From Ardenticatenaceae bacterium (GTDB taxonomy: Bacteria; Chloroflexota; Anaerolineae; Promineifilales; Promineifilaceae), in assembly GCA_020634495.1 (NCBI GenBank), contig JACKBR010000004.1, positions 117,400 to 181,399 of the forward strand: a stretch of DNA of 64,000 nucleotides, written 5' to 3'. The translations under genes and the position numbers were made by a program. The notes under the pieces were generated by a model that ran no database searches, was not told the origin of the DNA, and worked only from the letters and a program-made list of their open reading frames with translations. Positions 55,278 through 63,583 of this stretch are shown in pieces. Numbering within the stretch: position 1 is the first letter of the stretch; the number at the start of each line of letters is the position of its first letter.

Positions 55278-56804
55278 CTATTTCGCTAATTGAAGTTCTT
55301 CAAGAAACGCATCTAATTCAATAACGGCGATACCTCCGTGGTTTTGCAAAATAAAAAATGTTCGGTCTATGGAGGCTATATCCGAAATCCAATAGAGAGT
55401 TACCCCACTGGCAACGAGAGTTAAATTTTTTAGATCGCGTGCATCGATTAGTTCGGGAAGTTTGCTCGCGGAGTGAGTTAACAAATACCCGGCAGTCACG
55501 CTACCACGACTTAACTGCAAGTCAGAATTCCTAGACAGAGGTTGCGGGTTTTTGGGGTCAGAAACATCAAGGATCAATATCGAGGGTTTCGAAAGGTCTT
55601 TAGAGTTCATAAAAACGATACCGTTGTCAACTGCGATTTCTTCTTGATATGAGAATGCCCCTTCATGTCGGCCAAGTTCACTTATTTGCAGTGGAGAACG
55701 AATATCTAGAATTCGCAGGGATGTTTCAGTCAATACGTAAAGATAATTTCCATCACTGTCCAGACGATATAAAAACTCATCGAAACTTTGGATCGTGACT
55801 AATTCGGGTTTTTGCGGAGTTTCAATATTGACGATAAGGAGGTTACGGCCGTCTGCAATAAAAAGATGTGTTGGGGTAGAGGTAATATCCTCGGGGGAAT
55901 GAAGAGGAATGATTTCTTCATCTACTTCAATGATTGATGCGAGAGGATCCATCAAATCTAATAACTGGAGGGGCTGATTCGTAACAACAAAATAAGCATA
56001 ATTGTTGCTTACGGTAAATGAGCCCCCATAGAACCAACTTACTTCAAAACGTTTTCCTGGTATAAACGTGACGTAATCAGGAACATCATCAGATTGAGTT
56101 TGCCACGTGCCAAAGCCGCAGCAGTCCGCAGAAAAATGTACATTGTCTACCAAGAAATCATTGCTGCTCCTGATTGTCGGCTGATTCGGCAAATAAGAGA
56201 AATCCTCGCCTGCTATGCAATCTACCATCTTAGGAAAAGCTGGATCGCTGATGTCCACAACTGCCAAACCGTCTGGATCCTCGTGCAATGTGTAAACTGT
56301 TTCTTCTTGGATGGCAATTTGATATATTGGGCTAGGTAGTTCAACAGAAGAAAGCAAGGCTGGATAAAGGGGCTCCCCAATATCATAAAAGCGCAAAATA
56401 TTGTGCTCACCAACAAGGGCCAGGTTACCAATTACAGCCACCTGACTAGTAAACCCACCTATTTGATATCCTGAGCGGAAAATCTTTAACACCGATTCTT
56501 CCTCCGGTATTGGTTCTGCATGAAACCAAAAAATGTCTGGTTCATATTTTAAAGCGCAAGAGAAATCAACAGAATCAATATACGCCCAAGTTTGCGGCTG
56601 CCTGGTTGCTGTTGGGGTTGGTTGAGTTGTTACGGTTGTGGTGTTGATGGGTGGCAGAGTTGGCGGAACTCCGGGAGTAGGTGTACGGGAAGGAATTGAA
56701 GGCGCTACACTAGTGTTTGTTGGCTGAAATTGGGTAACAGAAGGCTGGCTGGAGCAGGCAACGAGTAGAAATAGACTAAAGCAGAAGAAGGCTAATCGTT
56801 GCAT
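55278..56804 (-). CDS. Secreted lipoprotein with LVIVD-type propeller repeats
   Basis: 508 residues, intact. Signal LAFFCFSLFLLVACSS (lipobox LVAC) and a Thr/Pro linker are followed by repeats of the LVIVD kind: VAVIGNLALVGEHNILRFYD then IGEPLYPALLSSVELP, TLHEDPDGLAVVDISDPAFP, LFIADGRNLLIVNIETPQKP, LYVLTETSLRILDIRSPLQI and SILILDVSDPKNPQPLS. Each is one blade of a beta-propeller. Only one ACGGCCGT in 1.5 kb and a somewhat AT-rich composition. It likely binds partners at the cell surface; no enzyme motif is visible. Confidence 0.82.
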   Translation of the reverse strand: MQRLAFFCFSLFLLVACSSQPSVTQFQPTNTSVAPSIPSRTPTPGVPPTLPPINTTTVTTQPTPTATRQPQTWAYIDSVDFSCALKYEPDIFWFHAEPIPEEESVLKIFRSGYQIGGFTSQVAVIGNLALVGEHNILRFYDIGEPLYPALLSSVELPSPIYQIAIQEETVYTLHEDPDGLAVVDISDPAFPKMVDCIAGEDFSYLPNQPTIRSSNDFLVDNVHFSADCCGFGTWQTQSDDVPDYVTFIPGKRFEVSWFYGGSFTVSNNYAYFVVTNQPLQLLDLMDPLASIIEVDEEIIPLHSPEDITSTPTHLFIADGRNLLIVNIETPQKPELVTIQSFDEFLYRLDSDGNYLYVLTETSLRILDIRSPLQISELGRHEGAFSYQEEIAVDNGIVFMNSKDLSKPSILILDVSDPKNPQPLSRNSDLQLSRGSVTAGYLLTHSASKLPELIDARDLKNLTLVASGVTLYWISDIASIDRTFFILQNHGGIAVIELDAFLEELQLAK

Positions 56805-56812
56805 ATTTTTAG

Positions 56813-57304
56813 CTAATTCATCTTTGCCAGCAGCGCGGTGAGTGCCCAGTGGGCGGGCAGGTAGAATGGCTCTTCCGCCAGGGCTTGTTTGTAATGCTGT
56901 ACGGCCGTTTCATATCGACCCAACTGTTGGTAAGCCCGGCCCAAATTTAGGTAGGGAAATTGGCGCGTTTCATAGCGGGGAGCAATGGTCGCTTTTTCCA
57001 GCCAGGGAATCGCTTCTTCCCACTTTTCCTGGTCAATCAGGTAGGCACCAATGTCGTTGTAAGGATTGCCATAGGTGGGGTCTGTTTTGATTGCCTGCTG
57101 GCACATGGCTATCGCTTCGTTGATGCGTCCCATCATGCTGTAGGTCCAGCCGAGGAAGGTGTACGCTTCGGCCGTGGCAAAGGTGGCGATGGAGCGCTTG
57201 TACAGCACAATTGCCTCGCCAAATTCACCATCCATCTGGCGGCGGTACGCCTGGTCAAACAAAACCATTGCTTTTTCGCGGGTGATTTCTTCGTCGCTGG
57301 TCAT
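56813..57304 (-). CDS. TPR-repeat protein
   Basis: 163 residues with four tetratricopeptide repeats: KAMVLFDQAYRRQMDGEFGE, AEAYTFLGWTYSMMGRINEA, GNPYNDIGAYLIDQEKWEEA and PYLNLGRAYQQLGRYETAVQ then HYKQALAEEP. Soluble scaffold for protein contacts, no signal peptide. It lies 8 bp upstream of the LVIVD lipoprotein gene on the same strand, so they are probably one transcript. Confidence 0.88.
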   Translation of the reverse strand: MTSDEEITREKAMVLFDQAYRRQMDGEFGEAIVLYKRSIATFATAEAYTFLGWTYSMMGRINEAIAMCQQAIKTDPTYGNPYNDIGAYLIDQEKWEEAIPWLEKATIAPRYETRQFPYLNLGRAYQQLGRYETAVQHYKQALAEEPFYLPAHWALTALLAKMN

Positions 57305-57328
57305 GTGGGTAGTTTAACAAGCAGGCGC

Positions 57329-57400
57329 GAGTGGGCAAGTTTTGTGGTGAGCAAGTTTGTGAGTTTGCGAGTGTGCAAGTTTGCGAGTGTGCAAGTTGCC
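57329..57400. repeat. Short tandem repeat of GTGTGCAAGTTTGCGA units
   Basis: GAGTGGGCAAGTTTTGTGGT then GAGCAAGTTTGTGAGTTTGC and GAGTGTGCAAGTTTGCGAGT, about 16-bp imperfect units, in the gap between the TPR and HAD genes. No spacer structure, so not a CRISPR. Confidence 0.75.
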
Positions 57401-57407
57401 TTGTCCC

Positions 57408-58160
57408 TCAAATTATTGCTTGCCAGGATGCCAACAGGGGAAGCAACTCTGCCAGGCTGCCGATTTCGCCGTCTGGCCGCACGCCGTCCGGTTTGGCAAA
57501 ACGCTGGCTGGAGGGGAAGTAGATGGTGCGCATTCCGGCCGCCTGGCCGCCAACCATGTCGCTGGCCGGATCGTCGCCGATGTAAACGGCCGTTTCCGCC
57601 GCCATCCCCAATTCAGCCAACACATGCAAAAACGGGTCTGCATTCGGCTTCCATTTATTCACGTCTGCCGAAAAAACGGTGGCGTCAAAATGATCCAGCA
57701 GACCAAAGCGGGCCATGTCTGCCCGGTGCATCTCGCCGGGAAACATGGTGTTGGATACCAGACCCACCTTGTAGCCAGCGGCTTTTACGGCCGTTACCGC
57801 CGCCAGCGCCCCTTCAATGAGCCACGCCTGCTGCTGGATGGCCGTGCCGTAAGCCTGGGCTGCTGCCAGCAAATCGCCATTCCCAAAACTGTTGATCCCC
57901 AAATCTGCCAATGTCTCACCGAGGAGCGCGTGAACTTGCAAATTGGCTTCCTTGCGGGTGGCCGCTTGCCACATGCGGGGCAGGTGGCTAAAACCGGTCT
58001 GCTTGAAATTTTCAAAGGGGGGTAGGGAACGGCCGTTTTCGGCCAACACCGCATAGGCAGCGGCAAAGCCTGGTGTCTCCAGCTCAGGCCAATGTTCATA
58101 TTCTCCGGCGTACTCAATCAGTGTGCCGCCCAAATCAAAAACGACGGTTTCTATAGTCAA
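57408..58160 (-). CDS. HAD-superfamily hydrolase
   Basis: 250 residues. Motif I VFDLGGTLIEY (the second Asp is replaced by Gly, so phosphatase activity is not certain), motif II VGLVSNTMFPG (Ser/Thr), Lys in FSADVNKWKPNADPFLHVLA and motif IV VYIGDDPASDMVGGQAAGM. A helical cap lies between motifs I and II. The start is TTG 58158-58160, with AGGAG 7 nt before it; no in-frame ATG is better placed. The Shine-Dalgarno joins the dispersed repeat at 58181. The substrate is unknown. Confidence 0.85.
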   Translation of the reverse strand: MTIETVVFDLGGTLIEYAGEYEHWPELETPGFAAAYAVLAENGRSLPPFENFKQTGFSHLPRMWQAATRKEANLQVHALLGETLADLGINSFGNGDLLAAAQAYGTAIQQQAWLIEGALAAVTAVKAAGYKVGLVSNTMFPGEMHRADMARFGLLDHFDATVFSADVNKWKPNADPFLHVLAELGMAAETAVYIGDDPASDMVGGQAAGMRTIYFPSSQRFAKPDGVRPDGEIGSLAELLPLLASWQAII

Positions 58161-58180
58161 AATAATCTCCTGAAAAAAAA

Positions 58181-58260
58181 TTTAACCGCAGAGAACGCAG
58201 AGAACACAGAGAAAAATCTGGTAAATCTGCGAAATCTGTGAATGGTTTCTCTGCAGAGGC
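58181..58260. repeat. Dispersed repeat, same family as 16301
   Basis: TTTAACCGCAGAGAACGCAG then AGAACACAGAGAAAAATCTG and GTAAATCTGCGAAATCTGTG. The most complete copy. On the minus strand its end, GGTTAAATTTTTTTTCAGGAG without its last base, supplies the HAD gene's ribosome-binding site. Confidence 0.85.
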
Positions 58261-58340
58261 CACTCTTTCAATACCTAAACCGTTCAGCGCAGCCTTCTGA
58301 TACAAAAAATAAGTGTAGCAAAAGTGATGCATTTTCGGTA

Positions 58341-58369
58341 TTGAAATTGCCCTGTCAATATGGTAAGAT
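58341..58369 (+). promoter_or_regulatory. Probable promoter of the GntR regulator gene
   Basis: TTGAAA (58341-58346), 17-bp spacer, TAAGAT (58364-58369), about 118 bp before the regulator's start codon. Confidence 0.5.
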
Positions 58370-58486
58370 GCTCAAACATCTGATTAATTTAATTTATTGG
58401 ATCATTTAGATGAATAAACCCACTCCCACTTCTATCCACCCCCGCAGCGTTGCGTTAAAATCTGGCTGTTTACGGCCGTTTCCCCC

Positions 58487-59182
58487 ATGCGCCTCAACAA
58501 ACTAGACTCTAACTTCCTGCGCTATCTGGTAGAAAGCCAGGTGGCTCCCGGCGAACGGTTGCCCACGCTCAACCAGATTGGCCAGGAGATGGGCGTAAGC
58601 GTGGGCAAGCTGCGTGAGCAGCTAGAGATTGCCCGCAGCCTGGGGCTGGTTTCTGTGCGGCCCCGCGTGGGCATCGTGCGCGAACCGTTTGATTTTTCGC
58701 AGGCGGTGCTGGCGGGCGTGCTGTTTGGCCTGGGCACGGGCGAGGCCAACTTTCAGCAGTTTAGCCAGCTGCGGCAGGCAATTGAGATAGATTTTTGGGA
58801 TACGGCCGTTCACGAACTAACCCTCGACGATAAGCAAAAATTACAGCTTCTGGTGCAAAAAGCGTGGGCCAAACTCAAAGGCAACCCCATTCACGTGCCC
58901 AATGAAGAACATCGCCAACTGCATCTCACCATTTTTAGCCGCCTGGAAAACCCATTTGTGCAGGGCATGTTGGCCGCCTACTGGGATGCCTACGAAGCCA
59001 GCGAGCTAACCCGCTTTGCTCCCTACGAATATTGGCTGGAGGTGTGGGATTTTCACGAAAGAATTGTAGAAGCAATTACCAAAAACGATTTTGTAAAAGG
59101 CTTGGAATTACTGAAGGCACATTTCGATCTGCTGCCGCCCCACACCGGAACCCTCAGCAATAACAACAGTAAGAACCGATAA
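58487..59182 (+). CDS. GntR-family transcriptional regulator with FCD domain
   Basis: 231 residues. Winged helix-turn-helix: FLRYLVESQVAPGERLPTLN then QIGQEMGVSVGKLREQLEIA and RSLGLVSVRPRVGIV. The C-terminal FCD all-helical ligand domain has possible metal ligands in EEHRQLHLTIF and DFHERIVEAI. FadR/PdhR-type members sense organic acids. Adjacent 2-oxoacid oxidoreductase genes make it a candidate regulator of that operon, by position only. No good Shine-Dalgarno precedes ATG 58487, but no better in-frame start is seen. Confidence 0.85.
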   Translation: MRLNKLDSNFLRYLVESQVAPGERLPTLNQIGQEMGVSVGKLREQLEIARSLGLVSVRPRVGIVREPFDFSQAVLAGVLFGLGTGEANFQQFSQLRQAIEIDFWDTAVHELTLDDKQKLQLLVQKAWAKLKGNPIHVPNEEHRQLHLTIFSRLENPFVQGMLAAYWDAYEASELTRFAPYEYWLEVWDFHERIVEAITKNDFVKGLELLKAHFDLLPPHTGTLSNNNSKNR

Positions 59183-59239
59183 CTTCAGGTTGATTTTAAT
59201 TGGGGCCGCATAACGTAGCCCCACAGGAGGTTTGTTTAG

Positions 59240-59707
59240 ATGAGTTTGAAAGAGGAATTAAAGAGTGAGCGTGTGTCTCATCTCGATTTGTCCCGATTTT
59301 GCCAGATTGCCAGCGGTACGGCCGTACGCGCAGCCCTGGCAGAAATGCGACAAAACAAAACCAACGTTTGCCTCATTACCGATGGCAACCACCTCGCAGG
59401 CATTGTCACCGAGCGAGACGTCTTAACCAAGGTGGCCGCCAGTCCAGAAGTCCTGGATACGGCCGTTGAAGCGATCATGACACCAGACCCCATCACCGTC
59501 TCGCCCAACGTTTCGGCCGCCGATGCCCTTTGGCTAATGGACAGCAAAAAATTCCGCAACCTGCCCGTGATTGACGAGTTTGGCAAGATTGTTGGCAACA
59601 TGACCCACCAGGCCGTCATCAGCTATTTGGCCACCCGGTACCCGGTAGAGGTACTCAATCGCCCGCCACGCCCAGACCAAATCCCGCGCAAGCAGGAAGG
59701 CGGGTGA
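59240..59707 (+). CDS. CBS-domain pair protein
   Basis: 155 residues. CBS1: FCQIASGTAVRAALAEMRQN, NVCLITDGNHLAGIVTERDV; CBS2: AIMTPDPITVSPNVSAADAL, RNLPVIDEFGKIVGNMTHQA. It is a stand-alone Bateman module, probably binding adenine nucleotides. It precedes the korAB genes, and the KorB homologue carries its own fused CBS pair, so both may tune the oxidoreductase to energy charge. AGGAGGTTTGTTTAG precedes ATG 59240. Confidence 0.88.
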   Translation: MSLKEELKSERVSHLDLSRFCQIASGTAVRAALAEMRQNKTNVCLITDGNHLAGIVTERDVLTKVAASPEVLDTAVEAIMTPDPITVSPNVSAADALWLMDSKKFRNLPVIDEFGKIVGNMTHQAVISYLATRYPVEVLNRPPRPDQIPRKQEGG

Positions 59708-59709
59708 GG

Positions 59710-59872
59710 GTTATTGGTGAACAGTAAACAGTAATCAGTAAACAGTAATCAGTGAGCAGTAATCAGTAAACAGTTGACTGTCAGAACTGACCCACTGAAC
59801 ACTGACCTACTGAATACTGACCCACTGAACACTGACCCACTGAACACTGACCACTGACGCACTGAAATCAGG
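59710..59872. repeat. CAGTAATCAGTAAACAGT repeat element in the korA leader
   Basis: About 160 bp: repeated CAGTAATCAGTAAACAGT words on the left half face repeated ACTGAACACTGACCCACTGA words on the right half, so the RNA could fold into a long imperfect hairpin. It ends about 10 bp before the korA start. Relatives lie at 47785 and, more diverged, at 5431 and 17395. Confidence 0.85.
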
Positions 59873-59879
59873 AGAAACC

Positions 59880-61730
59880 ATGACAGAAGAAACTCAATTT
59901 AAAGAATTAGACTCGATTGTAATCCGCTTTGCCGGGGATTCTGGGGATGGGATGCAGCTAACCGGCACCCAATTTACCAACACTTCGGCCGTTTTTGGCA
60001 ACGACATCAGCACCATGCCAGACTTTCCCGCCGAAATTCGCGCCCCGGCTGGCACGCTGGCGGGCGTTAGCGGCTTTCAGGTGAACTTTTCCAACCGCGA
60101 TATTTTGACCCCTGGCGACTCCCCCCAGGTGCTGGTGGCCATGAACCCGGCGGCCCTAAAAGCCAGCCTTAGAGAGCTGGACGAAGGCGGCACCATCATT
60201 GTCAACACCGATGCCTTTAGCCATACCAATTTGCGTAAAGCCGGGTACGAAAATAACCCCCTTGAAGATGATTCATTAAGCCGCTACCAGGTTATTGAAG
60301 TGCCGTTAACCAGCATGAACCGGGAAGCGCTCAAAGAAATTGAATCGCTTTCTACCAAAGACAAGGATCGCTCCCAAAACTTCTTTGCCCTGGGCATTGT
60401 CTTTTGGATGTTTGACCGGCCTATGGAAACGACGCTGGATTGGGTGCAGAAAAAATTCGCCAAACGGCCAGAACTCATCGAGGCCAATACCAAGGCAATG
60501 CAGGCTGGCTACTTTTTTGGCGACACCACGCGCACTTTCCAACAGCGCTACCGGGTTCGCCCGGCTGAACTAAAACCTGGCACCTACCGTAAGGTGACGG
60601 GCAATGAAGCGATGGCTATGGGGTTGGTAACGGCCGCACACAAAATGGGCAAACCGCTCTTTTACGGCACCTATCCCATCACCCCCGCCAGCGACATTTT
60701 GCACGCCTTAGCCCCGCTGCGTAACTTTGACGTGCGCACCTTCCAGGCTGAAGACGAAATTGCAGCCATGGGCTCGATCATTGGCGCGGCCTTTGGTGGC
60801 GCTTTTGCCGTTACCGGCACCAGCGGCCCCGGCGTGGCCCTAAAAAGCGAGGGGATGGGGCTGGCCATTGCTCTGGAACTGCCCCTGGTCATTGTGAATG
60901 TGCAGCGTGGCGGCCCCAGCACGGGCCTGCCCACCAAAACAGAACAGGCAGACTTGCTCCAGGCGATGTTTGGCCGCAACGGCGAAAGCCCGATTGTGGT
61001 GATTGCTCCGCAAAGCCCGGCCGATTGCTTTGACATCGCGGTTGAGGCGGCCCGGCTGGCCGTTCGCGCTACCACGCCCGTCATGATTTTGTCGGATGGC
61101 TTCCTGGCCAACAGTTCAGAGCCGTGGCTGGTGCCGAACCCGGATGAGATTGAGCCAATCGTGGTGAAGCATCCGGCTCCCAGAGACAACGACGACGATC
61201 CGTTTATGCCTTTTGCCCGCGATGCCGAAACGCTGGCCCGGCCTTGGGCGCTTCCGGGCACGGCTGGCCTGGAGCATCGCGTGGGTGGTTTGAGCAAAGC
61301 GCCGCTTACCGGCAATGTGTCTTATGAGCCAGCCCATCACCAGCAGATGAGCAGCGACCGGGCCGAGAAAATTGCTCGCCTGGCGGAATTTTTACCTGAG
61401 CAAGAGGTCTTTGGCCCTCAAAGTGGCGATCTGCTGCTGATCAGTTGGGGCGGTACATTTGGGGCGGTACGGTCGGCGGTGACCCAGGCTTTGCAAGACG
61501 GCCGTTCCGTAGCCCATGCCCATTTGCGTTACCTCAACCCGCTGCCGCGCAACATTCGCGAAATTTTGAGCAATTACAAACAGGTTGTCGTACCAGAATT
61601 GAATGGCGGACAGTTGGCCTTTTTGCTGCGCGGCCGTTTTGCCCTGAACATCCAATCGTTCCCCAAAATGCACGCACGGCCGTTCAAAATCAGCGAAATT
61701 ACCAACAAGATTGAACAACTGCTTGGCTAA
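59880..61730 (+). CDS. korA: 2-oxoacid:ferredoxin oxidoreductase, gamma-alpha fusion subunit
   Basis: 616 residues. The gamma domain comes first: [20 protein letters not shown] then [20 protein letters not shown] and [11 protein letters not shown]. The alpha (pyrimidine-binding) domain follows: [60 protein letters not shown] and [20 protein letters not shown], ending in the C-terminal domain [24 protein letters not shown] fits the 2-oxoglutarate/2-oxoacid (KorA) type. With KorB it converts a 2-oxoacid and CoA to acyl-CoA and CO2, reducing ferredoxin. AGGAGAAACC precedes the ATG. Confidence 0.93.
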   Translation: MTEETQFKELDSIVIRFAGDSGDGMQLTGTQFTNTSAVFGNDISTMPDFPAEIRAPAGTLAGVSGFQVNFSNRDILTPGDSPQVLVAMNPAALKASLRELDEGGTIIVNTDAFSHTNLRKAGYENNPLEDDSLSRYQVIEVPLTSMNREALKEIESLSTKDKDRSQNFFALGIVFWMFDRPMETTLDWVQKKFAKRPELIEANTKAMQAGYFFGDTTRTFQQRYRVRPAELKPGTYRKVTGNEAMAMGLVTAAHKMGKPLFYGTYPITPASDILHALAPLRNFDVRTFQAEDEIAAMGSIIGAAFGGAFAVTGTSGPGVALKSEGMGLAIALELPLVIVNVQRGGPSTGLPTKTEQADLLQAMFGRNGESPIVVIAPQSPADCFDIAVEAARLAVRATTPVMILSDGFLANSSEPWLVPNPDEIEPIVVKHPAPRDNDDDPFMPFARDAETLARPWALPGTAGLEHRVGGLSKAPLTGNVSYEPAHHQQMSSDRAEKIARLAEFLPEQEVFGPQSGDLLLISWGGTFGAVRSAVTQALQDGRSVAHAHLRYLNPLPRNIREILSNYKQVVVPELNGGQLAFLLRGRFALNIQSFPKMHARPFKISEITNKIEQLLG

Positions 61731-61744
61731 AATCAGCACGTCAA

Positions 61745-61800
61745 CTTCCCGGAGATTTCGTCCAAGGCGACACTCACAAGCCAAACCTCCGGGCGGTTCA
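61745..61800. repeat. CCCGGAG/CTCCGGG inverted repeat between korA and korB
   Basis: CCCGGAG (61748-61754) faces CTCCGGG (61787-61793), like the element at 24481. As it lies in the korA-korB gap it may set their relative expression by forming an RNA hairpin. Confidence 0.7.
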
Positions 61801-61813
61801 CTTGGAGAAAATT

Positions 61814-63334
61814 ATGAGTATTCCACTTACGTTAAACCGCAAAGATTTCGTTTCTGACCAAACCGTGCGCTGGTGCCCAGGGTGTGGCGACTATGCTATT
61901 TTGGCCTCTGTGCAAAAAACCTTGCCAGATATTGGCGTGCCCAAAGAAAACATCGTTTTCATTTCCGGCATTGGCTGCTCCAGCCGTTTTCCCTACTACA
62001 TGAACACCTATGGCATCCACAGCATTCACGGGCGCGCGCCTACGTTGGCAACTGGCCTGGCCATTGCCAACCCGGAACTCAGCGTCTGGGTCATCACCGG
62101 GGATGGTGATGGGCTGTCGATTGGCGGCAATCACCTCATCCACGCCATTCGTCGCAACGTAAATTTGAACATTTTGCTGTTCAACAACCGCATTTACGGT
62201 CTGACCAAAGGGCAGTATTCACCCACGTCGCGGCAAGGGGCCAAAACCAAATCTTCCCCGATGGGCTCGCTAGAGCATCCGTTAAATCCCATTGCCCTGG
62301 CAATGGCGGCCGAGGCAACCTTTATCGCCCGCTCAATTGATGCCCACACGCAGCATTTGGGAGATACCCTGCTTCAAGCGGCGCAGCACAATGGCATTTC
62401 TTTTGTGGAAATTTATCAGAACTGCGTCATTTTTAACCCAACAGAATGGGTGGGCTTAGACGATCGCCGCGTGCGAGACGAAAATATTTTGTACCTGGAG
62501 CATGGCAAGCCCATGGTTTTTGGTAAGGACATGGACAAAGGCATTCGCCTGAATGGTTTCCGGCCAGAGGTGGTGCAATTGGGCAACGGCGTGAGCGAGG
62601 CCGATTTGCTGGTGCACGATGAGACTTCTACCCAGTTGGCCTTTATTTTAGCCAGCATGGAATTCCCCGAATTTCCAGCGCCGATGGGCGTGATTCGCCG
62701 GGTGGAAAAACAAACGTACACCGAGGGTCTGATGGAGCAAATTGCGACGGCACAGCAAATGAAGGGCGTGGGCAATCTGCGTATGCTCTACGAATCGGCT
62801 GATTTGTGGACGGTGACGGCCAAAGAAGGAACGCCGGTGAAGTCCAAGCAGACGGGCCGCCTGTCGTTGGAAATGGATGAGGAGTACGTGGATGAGATTG
62901 ATCGGGAACCAGAACCGGTAACGGCCGTTCAGAACCGACTTTCTCAGGACAGCATTGCAGCATTAAAGCCCAAAGCGCCCATTACCATCGACCGCTCAGC
63001 CTCCTTGGCCAAAGCGATCCGGCAAATGAACACGCATGGCATTGGCTGTATGCTGGTAACAGATGCGCAAGACAGGCTGGTGGGCATTCTAACCGAGAAT
63101 GATCTGCTGCATCGTGTGGTGGGATTGGTGGATGATTTGGAAACGGCCGTTGTGTCTGACTACATGACCCCGGACCCCATTGCCCTGACGGCCGACTTGC
63201 CCATTGCCCAGGCGCTGCACGAAATGCACGTTCACGGTTTCCGGCATCTGCCGTTAGTAGACGATGAACATCGCCCCGAAGGAATTGTATCTTTCCGCGA
63301 CGTTGTGCATCATCTTAAAGAAGCGCTTGCCTGA
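61814..63334 (+). CDS. korB: 2-oxoacid:ferredoxin oxidoreductase beta subunit fused to a CBS-domain pair
   Basis: 506 residues, about 170 longer than a usual KorB. The thiamine-diphosphate subunit: VRWCPGCGDYAILASVQKTL, SGIGCSSRFPYYMNTYGIHS, VITGDGDGLSIGGNHLIHAI (GDGD...N metal site) and LLFNNRIYGLTKGQYSPTS. After an acidic linker (EMDEEYVDEIDREPEPVTA), residues about 380-506 are two CBS repeats: PITIDRSASLAKAIRQMNTH, CMLVTDAQDRLVGILTENDL, DYMTPDPIALTADLPIAQAL and FRHLPLVDDEHRPEGIVSFR. The fusion implies direct allosteric control by a bound nucleotide. No frameshift lies across the junction, so the fusion is real. Start ATG 61814, with TTGGAGAAAATT upstream. Confidence 0.93.
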   Translation: MSIPLTLNRKDFVSDQTVRWCPGCGDYAILASVQKTLPDIGVPKENIVFISGIGCSSRFPYYMNTYGIHSIHGRAPTLATGLAIANPELSVWVITGDGDGLSIGGNHLIHAIRRNVNLNILLFNNRIYGLTKGQYSPTSRQGAKTKSSPMGSLEHPLNPIALAMAAEATFIARSIDAHTQHLGDTLLQAAQHNGISFVEIYQNCVIFNPTEWVGLDDRRVRDENILYLEHGKPMVFGKDMDKGIRLNGFRPEVVQLGNGVSEADLLVHDETSTQLAFILASMEFPEFPAPMGVIRRVEKQTYTEGLMEQIATAQQMKGVGNLRMLYESADLWTVTAKEGTPVKSKQTGRLSLEMDEEYVDEIDREPEPVTAVQNRLSQDSIAALKPKAPITIDRSASLAKAIRQMNTHGIGCMLVTDAQDRLVGILTENDLLHRVVGLVDDLETAVVSDYMTPDPIALTADLPIAQALHEMHVHGFRHLPLVDDEHRPEGIVSFRDVVHHLKEALA

Positions 63335-63375
63335 TTTTGCGTCATTCACTGTTTGGTGTGTGCTTATTGTTACTA

Positions 63376-63466
63376 TCTATCCGAACATTTGCCACAGAGC
63401 TCACAGAGGTTTTGAGTAAAGGTACAAAGTCTCTTCAATTTCTGTTTCCTCTGTGGCTTTGGGATA
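63376..63466. repeat. Dispersed repeat, inverse of the 47476 element
   Basis: CTATCCGAACATTTGCCACA then GAGCTCACAGAGGTTTTGAG and AAAGTCTCTTCAATTTCTGT, CCTCTGTGGC. It pairs in reverse complement with 47476-47545, and its own GCCACAGAG/CTCTGTGGC ends could form a hairpin. It lies in the 249-bp gap after korB. Confidence 0.75.
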
Positions 63467-63583
63467 GATTCATCATTGTTTTCAAATAGAGTAAGACAAA
63501 CTCGTAGGATTGGCCTGGCCAATCTTATGAGTTTCTTTTTTCCTAATTTGGGGAGACCTAAACCCTTAACCAAGGAGATATCG

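Noticed and set aside
57329..57400. Short tandem repeats resembling a CRISPR array
   Set aside because: Units are about 16 bp, imperfect and adjacent, with no unique spacers and no cas genes nearby.
59710..59872. Repeated CAGTAATCAGT units as a possible CRISPR or origin iterons
   Set aside because: The words vary and form inverted halves without spacers; related copies lie before other genes, so this is a dispersed intergenic repeat. No replication genes are near.
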